Translations under genes and position numbers: made by a program
Shown: piece after piece, positions 39,385 through 46,946 of the stretch
How positions within the stretch are numbered: position 1 is the first letter of the stretch
Layout of the letters: every line of letters begins with the position of its first letter
Notes under the pieces: model-generated
Told to the model about the DNA's origin: nothing
Database searches by the model: none
Seen by the model: only the letters and a program-made list of their open reading frames with translations
NCBI RefSeq assembly: GCF_024347375.1
Contig: NZ_AP025470.1
Span: 2,728,001 to 2,792,000 of the forward strand
DNA length: 64,000 bases
DNA from: Vibrio coralliirubri
Lineage (GTDB): Bacteria; Pseudomonadota; Gammaproteobacteria; Enterobacterales; Vibrionaceae
Direction: 5' to 3'

Positions 39385-39450
39385 GTCAGCACTCACTTTT
39401 GATTGAAGTGATTGTCTTAAAGCACACGAGGTTATAAATAGGTTTACGTT

Positions 39451-39876
39451 ATGGCGGCACTAGCAGATTTAGTTAATTTCCAACTTCAAAATGCCAAAGC
39501 CTTATCTGAATTATTAAGTTCAGAGAAAACCGCTATTACGAGCCGACAATCAAACGATATTGAGCGAATCGCCAAAGAAAAAGTGGTCCTAGTTGAACAA
39601 CTAAGATCAACCGATCAGCGAATCGCAGCCCATACCAATATCTCAGAGCTGACCGAGAATCCTGAACTTGCTCAGTTAGTCACTAAGATCCAGTCCATAG
39701 TGCACGATTGCCAGCAAGCGAACCTTGTGAATGGCGAAGCCTTGAATCGAGCGCACCTTAGCTTCAAAAAACTCAGCAATATGATGCAGCAAAGCCACGG
39801 GAAAATTGGCATGACCTACAATGCCGGTGGTCAAACGCATACGATTTCTACGCTGGGAACCAACGTAAAAGCATAA
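39451..39876 (+). CDS. flgN: FlgN, FlgK/FlgL export chaperone
   Basis: 141 aa, helical, with the FlgN features LLSSEKTAITSRQSNDIERIAKEKVVLVEQL and NGEALNRAHLSFKKLSNMM. FlgN binds FlgK and FlgL before export. It ends the flgMN unit. No U-tract terminator was seen immediately downstream; a hexanucleotide array lies 45 bases past the stop codon. Confidence 0.95.
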   Translation: MAALADLVNFQLQNAKALSELLSSEKTAITSRQSNDIERIAKEKVVLVEQLRSTDQRIAAHTNISELTENPELAQLVTKIQSIVHDCQQANLVNGEALNRAHLSFKKLSNMMQQSHGKIGMTYNAGGQTHTISTLGTNVKA

Positions 39877-39921
39877 TTAAGCCCCCTGTCTTCAATAATA
39901 TCTTTAGTCACCTTCCTGCTC

Positions 39922-39987
39922 GTATCTGTATCTGTATCTGTATCTGTATCTGTATCTGTATCTGTATCTGTATCTGTATCTGTATCT
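39922..39987 (+). repeat. GTATCT hexanucleotide array, 11 copies
   Basis: Eleven exact tandem copies of GTATCT occupy 66 bases between flgN and the flgOP terminator. No interruptions are seen. The array is outside any gene I can support, so slippage would change transcript 3' ends or spacing and not a reading frame. Confidence 0.97.
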
Positions 39988-40063
39988 CAGCTTATCCTTA
40001 GCATGACATCCGTCAAAACTCCCACTAGATCGGTAAATGCGCCGAACAAATCGACAGACACAA

Positions 40064-40095
40064 AAAAGCGGCAAGTATTTTCATACTTGCCGCTT
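40064..40095 (-). terminator. Rho-independent terminator after flgP
   Basis: AAGCGGCAAGTAT and ATACTTGCCGCTT form a 13-base-pair stem with a four-base loop. On the minus strand it is followed by TTTTGTG. It lies about 95 bases after the flgP stop codon and could also stop flgMN read-through. Confidence 0.88.
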
Positions 40096-40189
40096 ATGAT
40101 TCATATCAGTTATTGGTTGCCGATACGCCATCTGGAAAACGAGAGCAGCCAATATAACTGGATAATTCTAACGCTAGACGCCCCTTAAG

Positions 40190-40621
40190 CTAGAACAACG
40201 TTTGTTGTCTCTTTTCAGGTACAGGCTGAACTTCACCGTAATTACGTAGCTGTTCCATCTTACGGATATCAAGCTGAAGCTCTGTTACATAGCTGTCACC
40301 CACTGGGTAGCTGCGTACCACTTCTGCACCGCGGATTACGCCATCAACCGCACCAGAAGTACGTTCTGTACCAAGGCGTTGATCTTCCAACTCTGCTCGA
40401 CCACTCACTCGCATACCATAGACTTGCTCAGCAAGTTCACGATAGGCGTCGATCTTGGAAGCTCTCATCGCACGGATACGTCTTTCTTCGTCGTTACGTC
40501 CCTTCTGCTCGCTGATGCTCGCATAACCAACGGCAACCAAGTAGTCGTCTGGCCTCATATTTTGCAGCGGCTGACAGCCAACAAGCAGTAAAGCGGCAAC
40601 AACAAATATTAACTTCTTCAT
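40190..40621 (-). CDS. flgP: FlgP, outer-membrane flagellar lipoprotein
   Basis: 143 aa. The signal peptide has lipobox LVGC (Cys16). The mature part is the LPP20-type fold with RRIRAMRASKIDAYRELAEQVYGMRVSG and the GVIRGAEVVRSYPVGD segment typical of FlgP. FlgP forms an outer-membrane disc around vibrio and Campylobacter motors. It follows flgO by nine bases and shares its promoter. Confidence 0.93.
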   Translation of the reverse strand: MKKLIFVVAALLLVGCQPLQNMRPDDYLVAVGYASISEQKGRNDEERRIRAMRASKIDAYRELAEQVYGMRVSGRAELEDQRLGTERTSGAVDGVIRGAEVVRSYPVGDSYVTELQLDIRKMEQLRNYGEVQPVPEKRQQTLF

Positions 40622-40630
40622 CTCGAACTC

Positions 40631-41266
40631 CTAAGGGCGAAGAATAACAGTATAAGGCTGGCTGATCGTTGGGTCAGAACGAATGATAACGCCATCTTGA
40701 GTTCGAATACTGTTCAGGGTATCTAGGTCACGACCAATACGGTCTGCAGGCAAGAAGCCTTGTGCCGTCGCCACGACAATGCGAGTTTGCATGCCAACAA
40801 CACGAGCATTGACTAACACACCGCCTTCTTGGCGAAGCATAGTGCCTGTCAGTACGTACTGTACGTCTTGCTCTTGAGCTAAGTCTTTCCAATCGCGGCT
40901 TAACGCGAAGTCACCTTGGTGAGTCACTTGAATAGAACCTGTTGTTTTGAAATCAACAACCTTGAAGCCACGACGCTGAAACTGATGAATGAAACCTTCT
41001 GATACCGAGTTTCCTAGCCAGTTCGTTGTGTCCATGTGTTGTAGGTCAACAAACGAAGTGATCGCTATCGGAGTTCTTGCTGAGATACTCGTATTCGAAA
41101 TGATCAGATCTTCGGTCATACTTTCCACGAAGAAATCCATGGTATGACGAGGGCTATCCATCAACATAAACTGACTGCCTGAATACTCAGACTTGCCGTT
41201 ATAGATTGGCGAATAAGCACATGAGGTCAATAACATGACACTCATTACTACGAGCCATTTTTTCAT
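40631..41266 (-). CDS. flgO: FlgO, outer-membrane flagellar lipoprotein
   Basis: 211 aa from the ATG at 41266, which has GGAG nine bases upstream and starts an ideal lipoprotein signal peptide (MKKWLVVMSVMLLTSC, Cys16); an upstream in-frame ATG is rejected. The FlgO domain contains RTPIAITSFVDLQHMDTTNWLG. FlgO and FlgP support motility and stability of the sheathed polar flagellum in V. cholerae. It is divergent from flgT. Confidence 0.94.
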   Translation of the reverse strand: MKKWLVVMSVMLLTSCAYSPIYNGKSEYSGSQFMLMDSPRHTMDFFVESMTEDLIISNTSISARTPIAITSFVDLQHMDTTNWLGNSVSEGFIHQFQRRGFKVVDFKTTGSIQVTHQGDFALSRDWKDLAQEQDVQYVLTGTMLRQEGGVLVNARVVGMQTRIVVATAQGFLPADRIGRDLDTLNSIRTQDGVIIRSDPTISQPYTVILRP

Positions 41267-41344
41267 TCTCTTATCTCCAGATAGTTTTAGTGCTTCCTGT
41301 TCCAATATGTTCTCACCATTATTCTTTTCAATGGATTACAATGT

Positions 41345-41359
41345 TGGAACAGTCTTTGC
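41345..41359 (+). promoter_or_regulatory. Sigma-54 promoter of flgT
   Basis: On the plus strand TGGAACAGTCTTTGC has correct ten-base spacing between GG and GC and a single mismatch (A for C) to TGGCAC-N5-TTGC. It lies 100 bases upstream of the flgT ATG. An eight-base inverted repeat, TGTTCCAA (41299) with TTGGAACA (41344), overlaps it. Confidence 0.75.
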
Positions 41360-41427
41360 TTTTCATTAATGGTTCAGATTAAGAAAAACGCACTTAAGTC
41401 AGCTTCAAGCTTATAGTTATTTGTTAA

Positions 41428-41442
41428 GCAATATTTATACCC
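41428..41442 (-). promoter_or_regulatory. Candidate sigma-54 promoter of flgOP
   Basis: On the minus strand GGGTATAAATATTGC keeps the essential GG and GC pairs ten bases apart and has TTGC, but the -24 block is GGGTAT instead of TGGCAC. It lies between the flgT promoter and the flgT start codon. Confidence 0.5.
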
Positions 41443-41458
41443 AACTGGTAACGAATAG

Positions 41459-42592
41459 ATGAAAAAAATAATTTCTTACTTATTTTCAATAAGTTCACTG
41501 ATAACCATAAGCTTCAGTGCTCATGCCTCTTGGTATGAAGTTACCGGTACCGCAGCCATCGTATCGTCAGAGAGCGCCGCAAGGGTCCATGCTTTGGAAG
41601 ACGCGGTATATAAAGCAATCCAGTTCTCAGGTGCTGATATTGGTAGTATCTCCAACCTCACGCCCTACCTCGACGCAAACAAGAAAGAATTTCAATTTAC
41701 CAATCATGAAGTGCGCTACATCTTGGTAGAAAAAGAGAAAAAGCGCAGTGGCAATATAATGATCACTGCAAGGATCGATATCTATCCTTCGGCAAATGCT
41801 TGCCATGAGAGCCAATACAAGAAGACATTTTTGGTCGGCAACATTGATGTGACCTCTCCACAGCAAGCTGTAATGGGCAGAATCTATAACATTGGTGATG
41901 ATTTTGGCCATGTCGTGGATCGACAGCTGGCGCAAGAGTCTCGCAGCTTTGTTTCCGTTGGCACGACCAATTACGACATCGACAAACGTCGACCTGAGGT
42001 GATCAAGATGATCGCCCAAGATACTGGCGCGCAGTACATCATTGGTGGTGACATTACCGATTTAACCGCGACCATCGAATCCAAGCTTTTGAAAGACGAC
42101 ATCATCAATCGTCAGTTTGCGTTAGAGATGCAAGTCTTCGATGGTAAAACAGGACATCAGGTTTACAACCGTAGCTATCGTGAAGTGGCAAAGTGGCCAT
42201 TTGCTAAGACCAGTGAAGTGGACACCCGCAGTGCTCGTTTCTGGGCATCAACCTACGGCAGTATGATGCTGCGTGTTAGCCGCAATATTATGTTGGACTT
42301 GGAATCTGAAGTGTCATGTAAGATCACGCTTCCAGAGGTGGCAGCGGTATTTGGTAACACGGTGACCATTGATTTAGGTCGAATGCATGGTGTTCAACAA
42401 GGTGACAAACTGCAACTGTGGCATACAGGTTCGTTTATCGACCAACGTGGCTTGCCACGTAATAAGGTATCTCAAAGCGATATCACACTGACGGTTTCTC
42501 GCGTTTATGAAAACGAAGCAGAACTGACGATCGACCAGCCAAGCCTTGCAGGAAGCATTCAAATTGGTGATGTGATGCAGAAAATCATGTAG
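41459..42592 (+). CDS. flgT: FlgT, flagellar H-ring protein
   Basis: 377 aa, the V. alginolyticus/V. cholerae FlgT length. The signal peptide ends around SAHA (residue 23). The mature start WYEVTGTAAIVSSESAARVHALEDAVYKAI is typical, and the C-terminal domain contains VFGNTVTIDLGRMHGVQQGDKLQLW. FlgT builds the H-ring outside the P/L rings and recruits MotX-MotY, as needed in sodium-driven polar motors. It is followed by a strong terminator. Confidence 0.96.
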   Translation: MKKIISYLFSISSLITISFSAHASWYEVTGTAAIVSSESAARVHALEDAVYKAIQFSGADIGSISNLTPYLDANKKEFQFTNHEVRYILVEKEKKRSGNIMITARIDIYPSANACHESQYKKTFLVGNIDVTSPQQAVMGRIYNIGDDFGHVVDRQLAQESRSFVSVGTTNYDIDKRRPEVIKMIAQDTGAQYIIGGDITDLTATIESKLLKDDIINRQFALEMQVFDGKTGHQVYNRSYREVAKWPFAKTSEVDTRSARFWASTYGSMMLRVSRNIMLDLESEVSCKITLPEVAAVFGNTVTIDLGRMHGVQQGDKLQLWHTGSFIDQRGLPRNKVSQSDITLTVSRVYENEAELTIDQPSLAGSIQIGDVMQKIM

Positions 42593-42620
42593 TTAGCGAC
42601 ACGCCCGCCTCATAGTTTCT

Positions 42621-42660
42621 AATAAAGCCTTAGCACTTTTGTTAAGGCTTTATTTTTTTC
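42621..42660 (+). terminator. Rho-independent terminator after flgT
   Basis: AATAAAGCCTTA and TAAGGCTTTATT form a 12-base-pair stem with a ten-base loop, followed by TTTTTC. It lies 28 bases after the flgT stop codon. Confidence 0.92.
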
Positions 42661-42731
42661 ATGGGTATTAGTTTCGGTTTTGCAGTATTTGGCGTAATCT
42701 TATTAATAACATAATCATCACTTAGCAAACT

Positions 42732-43238
42732 ATGAGTCAGAATAATCTAATTGGTGCTACCGGTTACCGCTTTATCTCGAAAGGTAGAACCGCTTTTAAG
42801 ATCCACATTCATACTCCCGAAGATACGGTGTTGCATCGTTCGGTCGGTTTTGTTCGTATGGGTGAAGACAAAGCACTGAAGAAAACCATTAAATTAAGAG
42901 ATGAACTGGGCAGACAACTATGGGGCAAATTTTGGCCCAAAGTCCTCAAAGATCCCTACCTGATGACGCGCCTGCCTCATAGTCTAGAACCCAAAATTGT
43001 ATTCAAACCAAATCCAACTCAGAGTGATCCCGAACACCGCGACGAATGCTACATCGCTAAGTGGCGTGTATTCTCAGAAAACGGCGACTACAAATACAAA
43101 ACTAAGGTGTGTTCCATTAGAAAGCACGGCAGACTTGCCGCTTATAGCCAAACCAAACGCGCCCTGCTTGATGCCCACAAAGATGTGATTGATCTACTTG
43201 TCTTTATGGGACGATTAAACAGCATCGACCTGAAGTAG
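42732..43238 (+). CDS. Unrecognised 168-aa protein with AP2-like repeats (tentative)
   Basis: I do not recognise this gene with certainty. The product is basic, without signal peptide or membrane segment. It seems to hold two similar modules: GYRFISKGRTAFKIHI with a following helix DKALKKTIKLRDELGRQLW, and YIAKWRVFSENGDYKYKTKVCSI with AYSQTKRALLDAHKDV. Each has three strands followed by a helix, which recalls AP2/integrase-type DNA-binding folds; this is an inference from pattern only. No Shine-Dalgarno site precedes the ATG at 42732. The gene stands alone between terminators, so it is probably transcribed by itself. Confidence 0.75.
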   Translation: MSQNNLIGATGYRFISKGRTAFKIHIHTPEDTVLHRSVGFVRMGEDKALKKTIKLRDELGRQLWGKFWPKVLKDPYLMTRLPHSLEPKIVFKPNPTQSDPEHRDECYIAKWRVFSENGDYKYKTKVCSIRKHGRLAAYSQTKRALLDAHKDVIDLLVFMGRLNSIDLK

Positions 43239-43280
43239 CCTAGAATGCCATTAGGTTGATTAGCTGTATTATTCAGATAC

Positions 43281-43309
43281 AAAAACAGCCGCACATTGCG
43301 GCTGTTTTT
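43281..43309. terminator. Bidirectional terminator between the 168-aa gene and the APE tailoring unit
   Basis: AAAAACAGCCGC-ACATT-GCGGCTGTTTTT is a perfect 12-base-pair stem with T-runs on both sides (TATTTTTAG on the plus strand, GTATCTG on the minus). It can end the 168-aa gene from the left and the flavoenzyme unit from the right. Confidence 0.9.
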
Positions 43310-43367
43310 ATTTTTAGGCTAGGCATCTTGGCGCTTTAGCGTGTTGTTCACACACTAAATAGACCAC

Positions 43368-44609
43368 CTAGCTTCGGCATATCTCAGCCAATGTTGTGAG
43401 TCTGCGCTTAGACTCTTTCACATAAGGGTTGGTTTGATCCCATGCGTAGCCCGCAAGAATTGAGCACACCATCTGCTTAATCTTTGGGTTTGGATCTTGA
43501 TAGAAAATCACATCCTGCAAAGTACCTGAGTACCACCCCTCAACATACGTCCTAAAGGTGTTTACGCCCACCATCAACGGATCGGCATAATTGCGCTCCC
43601 AATCGACTTGTTCACCGTTAAGCTGCTTTTCAACACACTCAACCGCAAACTGCGCCGACTTCATAGCAATCGTCACGCCGGATGAAAATACCGGATCAAG
43701 GAACTCACCAGCATTGCCAAGCAACGCGTACTTATCCGTCGCCAGATGTTTTACATTGGCAGAATAGCCACCAATTTCACCCGCAGGGTTTGGATAATCG
43801 GCATTTGCTAGAATCTCGGCTAAGCCCGGCTCTTCCGCTGCTAGCTGTTTGATGGCAGCAATCTTGTCTTCTGAGTAGGATTCAAAGAACTTAGGCTCAC
43901 CTACCACACCAAACGAAGAGACACCGTTGCTAAACGGGATCAACCAATACCAAACATCAGGGTTGGTTGGGTGCACTGAGATCAGGATTTTATTGCGGTC
44001 ATATTCAAGGTCGGTATCAACCTCTGCAATATGATCGTTAATGTGCGTAAAAATAGCTTTGCGTGGGGGAAGTGATGACGGCTCTTCCAAGTTAAGCATT
44101 TTCGGTAGCACTCGGCCAAAACCACTGCCATCTAAAACGTATTGCGCTTCTAGCTGATAGCGTTCTCCACCCAACACTTGCACATCTAAAATGGTGCTGT
44201 CGTCGGTGAAATTAATGCCCATCAACTCATGTTGGTAATCAATGCTGACACCCTGCGACTCAGCCGTATCCGCCAAAACCTTATCAAAGGCACCTCGCTG
44301 AACCTGAAACGTGGTTCCTGGACCAGAAGAGAACTTGTCTTCAAAATTGAACGCCGTATAAACACCATTTTTGCGAAAGGCTGCGCCATCTTTGTATTGG
44401 AAGTTGCCGTGGATTACTGCGTCAGTCATCCCAGCCTGTTCAATCACTTCCATACAAGCGGGTAATAGGCTTTCACCAATAGAAAAGCGAGGGAATACGC
44501 TCTTTTCAATCACTCGAACATCGATGCCTTTTTTATGAAGCAAAGACGCTGCAATTGAACCTGACGGCCCAGCTCCGATGATCACCACTTGAGTTGATAG
44601 TTTTTTCAT
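43368..44609 (-). CDS. FAD-dependent enzyme with halogenase-like motifs, APE cluster
   Basis: 413 aa with an N-terminal FAD-binding GAGPSG (12-17) and GESLLP (45-50). Two features of flavin-dependent halogenases are visible: WYWLIP at 220-225 fits WxWxIP exactly, and a Lys73 in FQYKDGAAF is placed like the catalytic Lys of phenol-type halogenases. GNAGEFLDPVFSSGV (298-312) is the second FAD/substrate loop. It may halogenate the aryl ring of the polyene; related flavoproteins in this superfamily are hydroxylases or reductases, and no flavin reductase is in the window. It is the last gene of a leftward unit with the methyltransferase. Confidence 0.85.
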   Translation of the reverse strand: MKKLSTQVVIIGAGPSGSIAASLLHKKGIDVRVIEKSVFPRFSIGESLLPACMEVIEQAGMTDAVIHGNFQYKDGAAFRKNGVYTAFNFEDKFSSGPGTTFQVQRGAFDKVLADTAESQGVSIDYQHELMGINFTDDSTILDVQVLGGERYQLEAQYVLDGSGFGRVLPKMLNLEEPSSLPPRKAIFTHINDHIAEVDTDLEYDRNKILISVHPTNPDVWYWLIPFSNGVSSFGVVGEPKFFESYSEDKIAAIKQLAAEEPGLAEILANADYPNPAGEIGGYSANVKHLATDKYALLGNAGEFLDPVFSSGVTIAMKSAQFAVECVEKQLNGEQVDWERNYADPLMVGVNTFRTYVEGWYSGTLQDVIFYQDPNPKIKQMVCSILAGYAWDQTNPYVKESKRRLTTLAEICRS

Positions 44610-44632
44610 TATTTAAGCCATGTTTGTTATTT

Positions 44633-45706
44633 TTATTGCGCGCCAGCTTTCAATTCAAGAAGCGTGTGACCAAGACCGATATCGTCGGTACGAGTTACCA
44701 CTTCAAAGCCCGCTTCTTCAACGATCTCTAAGAAATCTTCACTGCGGTAAAAACGGCTGTTGCCATTTGCCAAGCAGGTAAAGTAGAGAGACGTCGCGTT
44801 TAAGCTATAAGAAGCCGCATCGTATTTCTGTGCATCCCAAAACAGTTCAAGGATATAGACAGTCGCGTCTTCTGACATATGAGAGCGAACACGCTTTAAT
44901 ATACTCAGAATCTCCATTGGCGAGAAGCAATCAAGGAACTGACTCATCCACCAAACATCCGCGCCCGTTGGCAGCGCTTGCTGTTTATCGAGCATGTTGG
45001 CCGGGAATGGCGTTACTCGATCTTGATGACCGTGCTGCGTTGCGTTTGCCATTGCCATTTCTAGCTGCTGTGGCAAATCAACAATCGTCACCTCAACGTC
45101 CGCATCATGGTTGCAACACTGCATCGCCCACTTGCCTGTATTGCCGCCAATATCCACCAGCGATTTAGGTTTCTTGCTGAAGACTTTTTCAAGTAATACT
45201 GGGAACGAGCGATCAGAATAGAAGTGATCGAACTTGAACCAACTCTCTTTGGCTTTTTCTGGCAATTGAGACAAGCCTTGGTAAATGGTTTCCCAATCTC
45301 CAAGCTCTTTCAAGCCAGCAGGAGTGCCCTCTTCAATCGCTTCGGTTAGATGCATCATCGCGGCGTAACAAACATCAGCCGTGAAATCCATGTTTGCGTT
45401 AGTCATGCCATCGTGCAGAAGGTAGAAGCCAAGGTTGGCCATTTTGTAGTTAGGTTTGTCCCAAGTAACAATATGCGCACTTAACGCCATATCGAGCAGA
45501 ACTTTCACGCCGTACTCAGAAACTCCGGTTGATTCAGAGATGCATCTTGCTGGCAAACCCTCGTTGCCAGCGTTATCTAACGCTTTCAAGATGCCTAAAT
45601 CACGAAGTGTACGAGCAGTATGAAAAACAATAGGAGCGAAAGACAATTTCTGCGCTTCTGTTTTTGCTTCTAATGCGTTGAATGGATCTAATTTATATTC
45701 CGACAC
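44633..45706 (-). CDS. SAM-dependent methyltransferase, APE cluster
   Basis: 357 aa from a GTG at 45706 with AGG six bases upstream; a longer frame to 45775 overlaps the upstream gene and looks unnatural. It has an N-terminal winged-helix dimerisation part (about 20-100) and a Rossmann domain with motif I VDIGGNTGKWA (184-194), the PF00891 architecture. At the place of the catalytic His in classical O-methyltransferases (HDW-S) it has Asp259 (FLDCFSP), so the chemistry may differ, for instance ring C-methylation, which occurs in known aryl polyenes. It probably corresponds to ApeB of other clusters. Confidence 0.85.
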   Translation of the reverse strand: MSEYKLDPFNALEAKTEAQKLSFAPIVFHTARTLRDLGILKALDNAGNEGLPARCISESTGVSEYGVKVLLDMALSAHIVTWDKPNYKMANLGFYLLHDGMTNANMDFTADVCYAAMMHLTEAIEEGTPAGLKELGDWETIYQGLSQLPEKAKESWFKFDHFYSDRSFPVLLEKVFSKKPKSLVDIGGNTGKWAMQCCNHDADVEVTIVDLPQQLEMAMANATQHGHQDRVTPFPANMLDKQQALPTGADVWWMSQFLDCFSPMEILSILKRVRSHMSEDATVYILELFWDAQKYDAASYSLNATSLYFTCLANGNSRFYRSEDFLEIVEEAGFEVVTRTDDIGLGHTLLELKAGAQ

Positions 45707-45734
45707 GAAAAACCTAACTTTAAATAATAGAGAG

Positions 45735-46124
45735 TTACTCAGCTGCCATTTGTGCAAGCTTACGTTTAATATCAACGTTTAAGTTATTAACCCAACGGTT
45801 GTAATTACGGTGTATTTCACCATCGTCGTACTTCAAATTCTCTGACTCAACGTAAAGAATAGAGTAAAACTTATTACTATAAGGAATTTCAACCACAGCG
45901 TGGTGCGAACGAACATACAGCTCAGCACGTATCAAGCCAGGCTTTATTTCTGAAACCAACCAGCCTCGATTTTCAGCCGATTCATAAATAGCTGATTTAA
46001 CCTGTTTACTTTGAAGATTCAGTGCAACTGGAGTATCCTCAACATTCATTACAGGTTGGACGCGTCCACATCCTGCAAGAACGAATATGAATAACATTGA
46101 AACCGCTATTTTTAGTAATTTCAT
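45735..46124 (-). CDS. APE-associated lipoprotein
   Basis: 129 aa. The signal peptide has lipobox LAGC (Cys19), so an outer-membrane lipoprotein is likely. The mature part (about 110 aa) has mixed alpha/beta character and no motif I can name. It is the first gene of the leftward unit and is divergent from apeC with 72 bases between them, so both may share regulation. Small lipoproteins are common in APE clusters and may take part in pigment transfer, but I cannot assign a function. Confidence 0.8.
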   Translation of the reverse strand: MKLLKIAVSMLFIFVLAGCGRVQPVMNVEDTPVALNLQSKQVKSAIYESAENRGWLVSEIKPGLIRAELYVRSHHAVVEIPYSNKFYSILYVESENLKYDDGEIHRNYNRWVNNLNVDIKRKLAQMAAE

Positions 46125-46196
46125 TTAAATTCCTTATCTGTGTTTATTTATAAGCGCGCATAGTATTTAGTTAGACCCAAAGCAAATCAATACTCT

Positions 46197-46946
46197 ATGT
46201 CAAATCAATCCCAATTAATGTCGTTTAATATTGAGAAATGGTCTGCAAATTCGGCTGGTCTCAATTCTGTTACCCAATGGCAAGCGTGGAGCACTAATTT
46301 AGATTGGCCACAAGATGGCTCAACTGAATTTAAAGCTATCCCTCCAATGATGCGCCGTCGAATGAGTGTGCAAAGCAAACTTGCCGTCCAAACCGCGTTA
46401 ACCCTATTAAAAGACACCTCGATTGATTATCTGGTTTTTGCTAGCCGACATGGTGAGCTGCACCGAACCGCCACTTTGATTCAGTCGATATTAGAAGGTG
46501 ACGATGCCTCGCCGATGGCGTTCTCGCAGTCGGTACATAATACCGCAGCCGGGCTAACCACCATTGCCGCCAAAGCGCCGATTCCACTGACTTCAATCGC
46601 CGCAGGGCAAGATACTTTCCATAACGCTCTGATTGAAGCTTATCTTTACCTTCATCAGTATCCGTCACATCGTGTACTCGTCATTGACTTCGACCAGCCT
46701 TTGCCTGAGCTTTACCAAGAATACGAAACACAACACTATGCTGATTACGCTCTGGGCTTCGTACTCACCGCTGGCAGTGAATACTCTATTGCTAGAGCAG
46801 TAGAAGCCAACCAAGCACCTTCCGAATTACCGCAAGGGCTACAAACGCTCCAACATATCTTATTGGGTACAAATAAGTGGGCTATTGCTGGCAAGCACCA
46901 AACTTGGTCGTGGGTAAAGAACACCGAGACAGGTCCACAGTCATGA
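46197..46946 (+). CDS. apeC: ApeC, chain-length factor (ketosynthase-like)
   Basis: 249 aa, about the N-terminal half of a ketosynthase fold (PF13723-type). Aligned by eye with the neighbouring ApeO, the segment ending VLVIDFD places Gln138 (SIAAGQDTFHNA) where ApeO has its catalytic Cys. Gln for Cys is the signature of chain-length factors in type II polyketide synthases. It should pair with ApeO in the elongating complex. The start may be this ATG or one seven codons later; neither has a clear Shine-Dalgarno site. It is the first gene of the rightward operon. Confidence 0.9.
   Translation: MSNQSQLMSFNIEKWSANSAGLNSVTQWQAWSTNLDWPQDGSTEFKAIPPMMRRRMSVQSKLAVQTALTLLKDTSIDYLVFASRHGELHRTATLIQSILEGDDASPMAFSQSVHNTAAGLTTIAAKAPIPLTSIAAGQDTFHNALIEAYLYLHQYPSHRVLVIDFDQPLPELYQEYETQHYADYALGFVLTAGSEYSIARAVEANQAPSELPQGLQTLQHILLGTNKWAIAGKHQTWSWVKNTETGPQS

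Larger units (their letters stand above)
39877..40189. other. Intergenic region between convergent flgMN and flgOP
   Basis: This 313-base stretch holds a hexanucleotide array (39922-39987) and a long hairpin (40064-40095) that serves flgOP. A 61-codon frame at 40003-40188 crosses the terminator hairpin, has no ribosome site and is rejected. Confidence 0.8.

Noticed and set aside
40003..40188. 61-codon plus-strand frame downstream of flgN
   Set aside because: It runs through the 13-base-pair flgP terminator hairpin and has no Shine-Dalgarno sequence.
43368..44609. Geranylgeranyl reductase-type enzyme
   Set aside because: The WxWxIP motif and Lys73 favour the halogenase branch, although a non-halogenating relative is not excluded.
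46197..46946. apeC as a truncated ketosynthase pseudogene
   Set aside because: The short length and missing Cys fit the chain-length-factor family at this place in APE clusters, and the frame is intact and coupled to apeD.
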